Positions 1-5,253 of a stretch of DNA of 5,253 nt are shown here, piece after piece. Source of the DNA: Cytophagales bacterium (GTDB taxonomy: Bacteria > Bacteroidota > Bacteroidia > Cytophagales > Cyclobacteriaceae); contig JAJCYL010000174.1 in NCBI GenBank assembly GCA_029262955.1, positions 1 to 5,253 of the forward strand, read 5' to 3'. The notes under the pieces are model-generated. The model did not search any database, was not told the DNA's origin, and worked only from the letters and a program-made list of their open reading frames with translations. The translations under genes were made by a program, and so were the position numbers. How positions within the stretch are numbered: position 1 is the first letter of the stretch; each line of letters begins with the position of its first letter.

Positions 1-19
1 TATTTTTGATAATCATCAT
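1..19 (-). CDS. Possible start of a further downstream minus-strand gene, cut by the window edge
   Basis: After a 70-nt gap beyond coxL, two consecutive ATG codons (19-17 and 16-14) open a minus-strand frame reading MMIIKN up to the window edge. Cox operons commonly continue past coxL with maturation genes such as coxG, coxD, coxE or coxF, so a gene start here would fit. Six codons cannot identify a product or prove that a gene exists. Confidence 0.2.
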
Positions 20-57
20 TATTGACTAAAACGACTCCCTCTTTGAAGTGGGTTAAG

Positions 58-72
58 GGGATGTTTTATCCC
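58..72 (-). terminator. Weak hairpin downstream of coxL, doubtful terminator
   Basis: On the minus strand, GGGAT-AAAAC-ATCCC forms a 5-bp stem with a 5-nt loop, 17 nt after the coxL stop codon. No U-run follows (the next bases are CTTAACCC), so it is not a convincing intrinsic terminator. It might instead be a spacer structure within a longer cox operon. Confidence 0.2.
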
Positions 73-89
73 TGACTAATTATTCTTAT

Positions 90-2477
90 TTACATCACTG
101 TGTCCTTATCCAACAGTCCCTTTTCCTTCAAAGTCTTAAAGATTTTGTATGGAGTAATTGGAATATCTAGATGGGTAATTCCATAAGGTTTTAGCGCATC
201 ACAAATAGCATTGGCAATTGCCGGTGGTGCTCCAACCGTTGGTGATTCTCCAACTCCCTTTGCTCCAATAGGATGATGGGGACTAGGCGTAATGGTATGG
301 CCAGTTTCCCAGCTGGGGGACTCAACCGCAGTTGGAACCAGGTAATCCATAAAGGTACCGTTGAGGATGTTTCCATCATCATCGTAGAGCAACTCCTCAT
401 ACATCGCAGGTGCAATGCCTTGTGTTAAACCACCATGAACCTGGCCTTGAACAATCATTGGATTAATGATATTGCCGCAATCATCTATCGCAACGAACCG
501 CCGTACTTTAATTTCAAATGTATCCGGATCAATATCCACCACACTGATATATGCACCTGAAGGGAACGTCAAATTAGGCGGATCATAGTAATGAGTCGCT
601 TCAAATCCAGCTTCCATTCCCGGCGGATGGTTTGTATAGGCAGCAAAAACTAATTCTTGTATTGTCTTTGATTTCTCGGGGGCTCCTTTCACAGAAAATT
701 TACCTGGTTCCCATTCCAGATCATCTTCACTCACTTCTAATAAGTAAGCTGCTATCTTTTTGGCTTTATCTCTCAATTTCCTCGCTGCCATAGCTGCGGC
801 TGCACCCGCTGTTGGAGTACTTCTACTGGCGTATGTTCCGAGACCATAAGGAGCGGTATCCGTATCGCCTTCTTCTACCTGAATATGTTCAGCTGGGATG
901 CCCAATTCTTCCGCTACAATTTGAGCGTAAGTGGTCTCATGACCCTGCCCTTGAGACTTGGTTCCAAACCTTGCAATGGCCTTGCCGGTAGGGTGGACTC
1001 TGATTTCGGCACTGTCAAACATTTTGATGCCCAAAATGTCGAAATCTTTAGACGGCCCCGCTCCAACAATTTCGGTAAAGGTTGAGATACCAATTCCCAT
1101 TAACTGACCTTTCTTGCGTTTTTCGACTTGCTCTTTCCTCAGGCCATCATAGTCAATGGCTTTCATCGCCATCTCAAGGCCGGCCTTATAGTCACCTGAG
1201 TCGTATTCCCATCCGGTTGGAGATTTCCAGGGGAATTGATCTTTTTGGATGAAATTTTCAAACCTGAGTTGAGCTGGGTCCTTGCCAATTTTTAAAGCAA
1301 GGGTATCCACCACGGTTTCAATTGCATGAACGGCTTCTGTTACCCTGAATGAGCAGCGATAGGCTACACCTCCCGGGGGTTTGTTGGTATAGACTGCATC
1401 TGCTTCCATAAACGCCGTACCGTAATCATAAGAGCCCGTCCCAATGGAGAACATACCAGTTGGAAATTTTGATGGATTAGCTGAGGCATCTGTATAACCG
1501 TGATCAGCCAGAACTTTAAACCTTGTGGCCTGGATCTTACCTTCTTTAGTGGAAGCAATTTCGCATTTAATGTGATAATCTCTTGCAAAGGAATCAGCCT
1601 GCAAGTTTTCACTTCTATCCTCAACCCATTTGATAGGTACACCGGTTAAGAATGAAACGGCAATGGCAATTACATAACCAGGATAAACGGGTACTTTACC
1701 GCCAAATCCACCACCTATATCTGGTGATATAACGCGAATCTTCTCTTCAGTCAGACCGACATGTCCTGCAACCAATGCAATCACTGTACGAATTGCATGT
1801 GGAGCCTGAGTGGTCATATACATCGTCAGGTGATTGTTCACTTTTTTGTAATCGGCCACACATCCGCAGGTTTCAATTGATGCCACATGAATACGCGGTA
1901 TATGCATGGTTTCCTCAACCGTTACTTCTGCGTCTTTAAACACTTTCTCTGTCTTCTCTTTATCACCAACTTCCCAATGCCAAATGTGGTTATCTTTTTT
2001 GCCTTCTTTGTCCGTTCTCAAAACAGGCGCATCGGCATCCATTGCTTTGTGAGGATCCATCAGAGGCTTCATAGGTTCGTATTCTACTTTAACTGCATCT
2101 CTGCCATCCCTGGCAATGTACCGGTCAGTAGCAATTACAGCTGCGACTTCCTGTGACTGGTACATTACTGTATCTGTTGGTAATACCATCTGGGTGTCTG
2201 ACATTAAAGTAGGCATCCAGTGTAAATTATACTGCTCTAAATCTTTTCCTGTGACCACGGCAACTACACCAGGAATTTCCAGTGCTTTCGACGCGTCAAT
2301 ACTCTTAATTTTAGCATAAGCGTAAGGGCTTCTTACGATGTCCATGTGGAGCATGCCTTCCAGCTTAATGTCATCCACATAGTTTCCTTTCCCCTGTATA
2401 AATCGATCGTCTTCTTTTCTTTTGATGGAATGTCCCATTCCGCCAATTTCCTTTGATGTTTTACATTTCTGTATCAT
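90..2477 (-). CDS. coxL: Aerobic carbon monoxide dehydrogenase, large (Mo/Cu catalytic) subunit, form I CoxL
   Basis: The 795-residue product is the catalytic subunit of Mo-Cu CO dehydrogenase, which oxidises CO + H2O to CO2 with two electrons. It is colinear with Oligotropha (Afipia) carboxidovorans CoxL (about 809 residues) as I recall it. The N-terminal xanthine oxidase a/b hammerhead domain covers about residues 25-135 (RFIQGKGNYVDD, SPYAYAKI), and the molybdopterin-binding domains follow. The form I loop AYRCSFR is at residues 372-378; Cys375 corresponds to the Cys388 that carries the Cu-S-Mo bridge. GVGESP at 741-746 supplies Glu744, the equivalent of catalytic Glu763. Gln224 (TTQAPH), GGGFGGK (255-261), KSQGQGHET (507-515) and TPTAGAA (554-560) are cofactor-site segments. 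At 260 there is Gly where the reference has Asn. The ATG at 2477 is the first start in the frame; Met14 (GMGHS) is a possible later one. It lies 19 nt after coxS with no Shine-Dalgarno, so it is probably co-transcribed. No frameshift or truncation is seen. Confidence 0.97.
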   Translation of the reverse strand: MIQKCKTSKEIGGMGHSIKRKEDDRFIQGKGNYVDDIKLEGMLHMDIVRSPYAYAKIKSIDASKALEIPGVVAVVTGKDLEQYNLHWMPTLMSDTQMVLPTDTVMYQSQEVAAVIATDRYIARDGRDAVKVEYEPMKPLMDPHKAMDADAPVLRTDKEGKKDNHIWHWEVGDKEKTEKVFKDAEVTVEETMHIPRIHVASIETCGCVADYKKVNNHLTMYMTTQAPHAIRTVIALVAGHVGLTEEKIRVISPDIGGGFGGKVPVYPGYVIAIAVSFLTGVPIKWVEDRSENLQADSFARDYHIKCEIASTKEGKIQATRFKVLADHGYTDASANPSKFPTGMFSIGTGSYDYGTAFMEADAVYTNKPPGGVAYRCSFRVTEAVHAIETVVDTLALKIGKDPAQLRFENFIQKDQFPWKSPTGWEYDSGDYKAGLEMAMKAIDYDGLRKEQVEKRKKGQLMGIGISTFTEIVGAGPSKDFDILGIKMFDSAEIRVHPTGKAIARFGTKSQGQGHETTYAQIVAEELGIPAEHIQVEEGDTDTAPYGLGTYASRSTPTAGAAAAMAARKLRDKAKKIAAYLLEVSEDDLEWEPGKFSVKGAPEKSKTIQELVFAAYTNHPPGMEAGFEATHYYDPPNLTFPSGAYISVVDIDPDTFEIKVRRFVAIDDCGNIINPMIVQGQVHGGLTQGIAPAMYEELLYDDDGNILNGTFMDYLVPTAVESPSWETGHTITPSPHHPIGAKGVGESPTVGAPPAIANAICDALKPYGITHLDIPITPYKIFKTLKEKGLLDKDTVM

Positions 2478-2496
2478 AATATTCTAACGGTTTGGG

Positions 2497-2994
2497 TTAT
2501 ACAAATTCTGGTTCTGTTGACGGCAATTCTGCCCCCCTCATTTTGGCGCTGGCATATTTGATTGCTTTTACAATGTTATTATAACCAGTGCATCTACAGA
2601 GATTTCCGGAAATTCCCCATCTGATCTCTTCCTCTGATGGATCGGGATTCTTCTCAAGCAATTCCACAACCCTCATCATCATACCAGGCGTACAGAATCC
2701 ACAATGTAGCGCATGATTCAATTTGAAGGCCTCCTGGATAGGATGCAAACCATCTACAGTAAGCAGACCTTCTACTGTAGTAATTGCCTTACCATTGACC
2801 TGGACGGCCAAGAGCGTACAGGATTTGGCAGATTTTCCATCTATTAATAGGGTACAGGCTCCGCAACTCGAAGTATCGCATCCAATATGTGTACCGGTTG
2901 AAGAAAGTTTCTCCCTAATAAGATGAACTAGCAAGGTCCTGGGTTCGACCTCGGCGGTCATCTCGGTTCCGTTTAATGTTATTTTTATTTCCAT
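2497..2994 (-). CDS. coxS: Aerobic carbon monoxide dehydrogenase, small iron-sulfur subunit CoxS
   Basis: The 165-residue product is the electron-transfer subunit that carries electrons from the Mo/Cu site of CoxL to the FAD of CoxM through two [2Fe-2S] clusters. The N-terminal plant-ferredoxin-type domain has Cys39, Cys44, Cys47 and Cys59 (GCDTSSCGAC...SC). The C-terminal helical domain has Cys98 and Cys101 (HCGFCTPGM) and Cys133 and Cys135 (NLCRCTGY). All eight cluster ligands are present and the length is normal for the family (about 160-170). One oddity is His97 before the third cysteine pair, where xanthine oxidase-family members nearly always have Gln (QCGxCTPG). The start at 2994 gives the expected N-terminus MEIKITLNG. 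It begins 14 nt after the coxM stop and ends 19 nt before coxL, the standard M-S-L order. No Shine-Dalgarno precedes it. Related hydroxylases have similar small subunits, but the neighbours decide the CoxS call. Confidence 0.96.
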   Translation of the reverse strand: MEIKITLNGTEMTAEVEPRTLLVHLIREKLSSTGTHIGCDTSSCGACTLLIDGKSAKSCTLLAVQVNGKAITTVEGLLTVDGLHPIQEAFKLNHALHCGFCTPGMMMRVVELLEKNPDPSEEEIRWGISGNLCRCTGYNNIVKAIKYASAKMRGAELPSTEPEFV

Positions 2995-3008
2995 GATAAA
3001 TTGAAGTC

Positions 3009-3875
3009 TTAGTTAGCTCTTTCGAGTGCTTTGGTGATCATTCTTTTAGTCAGTGCCTTAACAACCCTTCTTTTATAGTCTTCTGAACCCCGAAGGTCTT
3101 CGGAGGGACTGCAATCCTCGGAGGCGTATTGAGCCGCGATGTTGATGGCCTCATCATCAATCTTTGTTCCAATTAAGGCTTGTTCAGATCTCACAGCCTT
3201 AAGTGGTGTTGGATTGACATTGGTTAGGCCAATTCCAGCTGATGTACAAGTACCATTGTCGTCCAGCGTAATATTGACCGCAACGCCAGCAGTGGCGTAA
3301 TCACCTACTTTTCTCTCGTTCTTATGATAAGAATTACCGTTCTTTCCGGTTGGCAGGGGAACTCTGATGGCAGTAAGAATTTCACCCTCCTGAACTGCTG
3401 TCATATAGAAACCCATAAAAAATTCGTTGATAGATACCCATCTAGCCCCATCCTGACCAGTGATTTCGACCTCTGCATCTAGCGCAATCATCACAGCGGG
3501 GTGGTCATTGGCGGCATCTCCATGGGCAAGGTTTCCACCAATGGTTCCCCAGTTTCTCACCTGGGGGTCAGCAATTAATTTAGCTGCATCCAGAAAAATG
3601 GGAAATTTGGCGGCAGCGATATCAGATTCCTCTAATTCTACTTCCCTGGTCATGGCACCTATAGTTAGGTACCCGCCTTCTTCTTTTACATAAGACAATC
3701 CGGGGATATTGTTGATATCTATAAGGTGACCGGGTTCGGCAAACCTAAGTTTCATCATGGGGATGAGGCTATGCCCTCCGGCGAGGATTTTAGCTTCATC
3801 ACCCAATGCGTTCAGCATTTTCAATGCCTCATCTAATGTAGAAGGAGCACTATATTCAAATGACGATGGGATCAT
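3009..3875 (-). CDS. coxM: Aerobic carbon monoxide dehydrogenase, medium FAD-binding subunit CoxM
   Basis: The 288-residue flavoprotein subunit takes electrons from the CoxS clusters and passes them to the respiratory chain. The two FAD pyrophosphate-binding motifs sit exactly where the family has them: AGGHS at residues 32-36 and TIGGN at 111-115. The segment RKVGDYATAGVAV (188-200) matches the conserved RKxGDYA stretch near the isoalloxazine site, and GLTNVNPTP (216-224) opens the C-terminal domain. The N-terminus MIPSSFEY matches the usual MIPxxFxY start, which fixes the ATG at 3875. Length matches O. carboxidovorans CoxM (288). It follows the stop of an upstream same-strand membrane-protein gene by 28 nt and precedes coxS by 14 nt, so it is likely part of one transcript. 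There is no Shine-Dalgarno in the 28-nt leader. No defect is visible. Confidence 0.96.
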   Translation of the reverse strand: MIPSSFEYSAPSTLDEALKMLNALGDEAKILAGGHSLIPMMKLRFAEPGHLIDINNIPGLSYVKEEGGYLTIGAMTREVELEESDIAAAKFPIFLDAAKLIADPQVRNWGTIGGNLAHGDAANDHPAVMIALDAEVEITGQDGARWVSINEFFMGFYMTAVQEGEILTAIRVPLPTGKNGNSYHKNERKVGDYATAGVAVNITLDDNGTCTSAGIGLTNVNPTPLKAVRSEQALIGTKIDDEAINIAAQYASEDCSPSEDLRGSEDYKRRVVKALTKRMITKALERAN

Positions 3876-3903
3876 AATGTGTTTAGCTTAGTGATTAATG
3901 AGT

Positions 3904-4365
3904 TTATAATATTTTATGTGAGGGGATACCATTGCGATTGAAATTCAATCTCAGGGTTTCCTTTAATTTTCCAATTAGAGAATAAAGGCTTCCATTTAAC
4001 AGGATGCTAAAGAAGAGTAAAATTGTTCCAACTATATAATATTCAGAATTGATCATTGATTGGTGAGTTCCCACAATTAGTAAGAAACCAATAAATGAAA
4101 AAGTGAGGGCATAGATTGATCTGTTGCCTCTGTAGTTGAGTGCTATCATTAGGATTATTACCAATGATAACATGAGAGGAATATATGACGCCCAATTATT
4201 TTCAGTAGGATAGAGGGAAGACGTACCACACATTGTAATAGCGCTTGAATAGGCCAATATACAAAACGGGCATTTTGGTATAATAATGATTAGAACCGCA
4301 CTTAACCAGGAAGTTCCGTTTTTAACTGGACTTCTATTCCTACATGGTTTGCACAATGATTTCAT
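3904..4365 (-). CDS. Small four-helix membrane protein with two CxxC motifs, function unknown
   Basis: The 153-residue product has four hydrophobic segments at about residues 20-38, 60-78, 84-101 and 108-130. The charged N-terminus (K2, K6, R9, R11, K15), the middle loop (YRGNR, 78-82) and the basic tail suggest both ends face the cytoplasm. Cysteines are Cys5-x2-Cys8 in the cytoplasmic N-terminus, Cys32-x2-Cys35 (PKCPFC) inside helix 1, and Cys46 at its outer end. There is no signal peptide or known catalytic motif. The size, four helices and CxxC in helix 1 resemble MerC-type metal transporters in layout only; I cannot establish homology. It ends 28 nt before coxM on the same strand, with no terminator between, so it may be the first gene of the cox transcript and could serve metal or thiol handling for the Mo-Cu enzyme. 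It could equally be an unrelated Bacteroidota membrane protein. The ATG at 4365 is the first Met of the frame that keeps the CKPC motif; no Shine-Dalgarno precedes it. Confidence 0.8.
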   Translation of the reverse strand: MKSLCKPCRNRSPVKNGTSWLSAVLIIIIPKCPFCILAYSSAITMCGTSSLYPTENNWASYIPLMLSLVIILMIALNYRGNRSIYALTFSFIGFLLIVGTHQSMINSEYYIVGTILLFFSILLNGSLYSLIGKLKETLRLNFNRNGIPSHKIL

Positions 4366-4374
4366 AAGCGCTTA
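4365..4374. repeat. Perfect 10-bp palindrome at the membrane-protein start codon
   Basis: TAAGCGCTTA is a perfect inverted repeat whose last base on the minus strand is the A of the ATG start codon at 4365. In mRNA the two half-sites are adjacent, with no loop, so an RNA hairpin there is unlikely; a small operator for a dimeric regulator is the more natural reading. A 10-bp palindrome can arise by chance, and no second copy was noticed elsewhere in the window. Confidence 0.4.
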
Positions 4375-4401
4375 ACTTGTACAAATGCAAACAACTATGT
4401 G

Positions 4402-4430
4402 TATATACATTTTGTTGATAATTTAAGCAA
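4402..4430 (-). promoter_or_regulatory. Candidate promoter for the membrane-protein/cox block
   Basis: Read on the minus strand, TTGCTT (4430-4425) is followed after 17 nt by TATATA (4407-4402), a plausible -35/-10 pair that would start transcription about 30 nt before the ATG at 4365. The distance from TTG to the TA (20 nt) would also suit the -33/-7 spacing of Bacteroidota promoters, but the TTTG part of the -7 element is missing. The call rests on eye inspection of an AT-rich region where chance matches are common. Confidence 0.28.
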
Positions 4431-4474
4431 TAATTAGAAAAGGATTGGGTGTTTTCCTGATTAATGCAAATACC

Positions 4475-4504
4475 GTGACTGAATTTGGTAGTTCTTATTA
4501 TAAT
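4475..4504 (+). promoter_or_regulatory. Candidate promoter for the SRAP gene
   Basis: A perfect TATAAT lies at 4499-4504, and GTGACT (4475-4480) sits 18 nt upstream as a partial -35 match (TGAC shared with TTGACA). A start near 4511 would give a leader of about 36 nt before the ATG at 4547. Bacteroidota promoters usually follow a different consensus (TTTG and TAnnTTTG), which I do not find here, so this is only a candidate. Confidence 0.3.
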
Positions 4505-4546
4505 TAGTAAGGTGGAAGACACTCCTGATCTAACTAAAATTGCACT

Positions 4547-5253
4547 ATGTGTTATCGCGTTTCTTACCTCACTCAAAAAGCACTCAAGTACGCCAGATAC
4601 TATGGAGAAGACGAAGGGCATGTCAAGGAATTGGAACAGCAACTAGATGCTTTTAAGGGGAAAGTTAAGTCAGTGTATCAAGCATTGGCTCAGGATACTA
4701 TTGCACCAGAGCTACCGGTTGTAACCAATGAATCGCCACATGAATTCAATCTACTCAAGTGGGGAATTGTCCCCAATTGGGCCAGAGAATACGATGATAA
4801 TTTGAGAAGACGCTTTGTGGTTTCACAAAGTGAGGAAATGTTTAACAAGAATATTTATAAAGAATCTGCCATTGAGAAGCGCTGCCTGATTATGATTGAT
4901 GGATATTTTGATCATCACCATCGATTTGGGAAAACCTTTCCATACTTTGTACATCATAAAGATGGAGACCCGCTGATGTTGGCAGGTTTATGGTCTCGTT
5001 GGATAGACCAAAAGAATGAGATGGAATTGGAGACGGTTGCTGTATTGACCACTCGTGGGAATAAGCAAATGCAGGAAATCCACAACAACCCTGAAATGTT
5101 AAAAAGAAAGAACAGTGTCAGCTCAAGAATGCCGGTGATTGTTCCAAGAGAAATGTGGGATACCTGGCTGAATCCGAATTCCATTGCTGACCCAATTGAC
5201 CAGAAAAAATTAGTTGAAGAAGTTTGTGTACCATACCCTGATGATTTAATGGA
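4547..5253 (+). CDS. SRAP-family (YedK/HMCES-like) protein, 3' end outside the window
   Basis: An open frame of 235 codons runs off the right edge. Known SRAP proteins form a thiazolidine crosslink between Cys2 and an abasic site in single-stranded DNA and so protect it. Here Met1-Cys2 is kept (MCYRVS), as are KWGIVPNW (71-78), RCLIMIDGY (112-120), FPYFV (131-135), AGLWSRW (146-152), His179 in EIHNNP, and SRMPVIVP (193-200), in the family order. Three usual active-site positions differ: the Asn of the NARxE motif aligns with Val92 and its Arg with Gln94, and the Glu of GFYEW aligns with Asp122 (GYFDHHH). A longer linker separates His179 from RMPV, as I recall from Bacteroidota members. An in-frame stop at 4535-4537 makes the ATG at 4547 the first possible start, and Cys at codon 2 confirms it. 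Family length is about 220-250, so only a short tail is missing. It is divergent from the cox block with no obvious functional link. Confidence 0.9.
   Translation, partial: MCYRVSYLTQKALKYARYYGEDEGHVKELEQQLDAFKGKVKSVYQALAQDTIAPELPVVTNESPHEFNLLKWGIVPNWAREYDDNLRRRFVVSQSEEMFNKNIYKESAIEKRCLIMIDGYFDHHHRFGKTFPYFVHHKDGDPLMLAGLWSRWIDQKNEMELETVAVLTTRGNKQMQEIHNNPEMLKRKNSVSSRMPVIVPREMWDTWLNPNSIADPIDQKKLVEEVCVPYPDDLM

Larger units (their letters stand above)
4366..4546. promoter_or_regulatory. Divergent intergenic region between the membrane-protein/cox block and the SRAP gene
   Basis: This 181-bp AT-rich region separates two oppositely transcribed genes and must carry the start signals for the SRAP gene and, unless there are internal promoters, for the membrane-protein/cox block. 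It contains three short perfect palindromes: TAAGCGCTTA (4365-4374), TTGTACAA (4377-4384) and TGTATATACA (4400-4409). The 8-mer AATGCAAA occurs twice in direct orientation (4384-4391 and 4463-4470). I see no convincing gene here; the 100-codon minus-strand frame over 4340-4642 overlaps both real genes and is not believable. Confidence 0.6.

Noticed and set aside
885..1085. Short plus-strand open frames inside coxL (885-1085, 1887-2156, 2116-2319) and a minus-strand frame at 1364-1642.
   Set aside because: They lie fully within the well-conserved coxL gene in other frames, have no family resemblance and no start signals; they are shadows of the real gene.
90..2477. Alternative reading of CoxL as a form II CoxL-like, xanthine dehydrogenase or aldehyde oxidase large subunit.
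   Set aside because: The AYRCSFR loop is diagnostic of form I, and the whole sequence is colinear with O. carboxidovorans CoxL. GGGFGGK alone, though also seen in xanthine dehydrogenases, does not outweigh this.
2723..2926. Plus-strand open frames opposite coxS (2723-2926) and coxM (3460-3693).
   Set aside because: They are antisense to conserved, motif-complete genes and encode nothing recognisable.
4340..4642. A 100-codon minus-strand open frame spanning the divergent intergenic region.
   Set aside because: It overlaps the SRAP coding start on the opposite strand and the membrane-protein start. Its composition is not protein-like, with no recognisable domain, and Cys2 of SRAP firmly supports the plus-strand gene there.
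4954..5184. Minus-strand 76-codon frame opposite the SRAP gene.
   Set aside because: It is antisense to conserved SRAP motifs (AGLWSRW, EIHNNP, RMPVIVP) and has no supporting feature.
1..5253. Search for tRNA or rRNA genes, CRISPR repeats, insertion sequences or att-like repeats.
   Set aside because: No cloverleaf-like sequence, regular repeat-spacer pattern, transposase frame or long terminal repeat was seen; almost the whole window is taken up by the five coding genes.

Overview
The window suggests a member of the Bacteroidota, possibly a marine Cytophagales-type bacterium. None of the five genes has a purine-rich Shine-Dalgarno sequence at the usual distance, base composition is moderate to AT-leaning, and both the Cys-containing small membrane protein and the 'MCYRV...' SRAP protein look like Bacteroidota versions of their families. 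The taxonomic call is inference. The protein calls for the three cox genes are very secure.

Layout. Positions 1-89 are the 3' flank of coxL: a weak hairpin and a possible start of a further minus-strand gene cut off by the window edge. Positions 90-3875 hold three tightly packed minus-strand genes. In transcription order they are coxM (3875-3009, FAD subunit), coxS (2994-2497, 2x[2Fe-2S] subunit) and coxL (2477-90, Mo/Cu catalytic subunit). This is the classic M-S-L order of aerobic carbon monoxide dehydrogenase. CoxL carries the form I active-site loop AYRCSFR, so this is a true CO-oxidising enzyme by sequence and not one of the CoxL-like hydroxylases. Just upstream of coxM, 28 nt away on the same strand, is a gene for a 153-residue four-helix membrane protein with two CxxC motifs (4365-3904). 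It probably heads the same transcript.

A 181-bp divergent intergenic region (4366-4546) separates this minus-strand block from a plus-strand SRAP (YedK/HMCES-like) gene that runs off the right edge of the window (4547-5253). This region holds candidate promoters in both directions and a perfect 10-bp palindrome touching the first base of the membrane protein's start codon.

How the genes work together: CoxL oxidises CO with water to CO2. Electrons pass through the two [2Fe-2S] clusters of CoxS to the FAD of CoxM and from there to the respiratory quinone pool or another acceptor, which gives the cell a supplementary energy source from trace CO. The maturation genes (coxD/E/F/G type) needed to build the Mo-S-Cu centre are not in the window; they could lie to the left of position 1. 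The SRAP protein acts on abasic sites in DNA in its known relatives and has no evident link to CO oxidation. The least explained parts are the cysteine-bearing membrane protein ahead of coxM and the unusual active-site residues of the SRAP protein.
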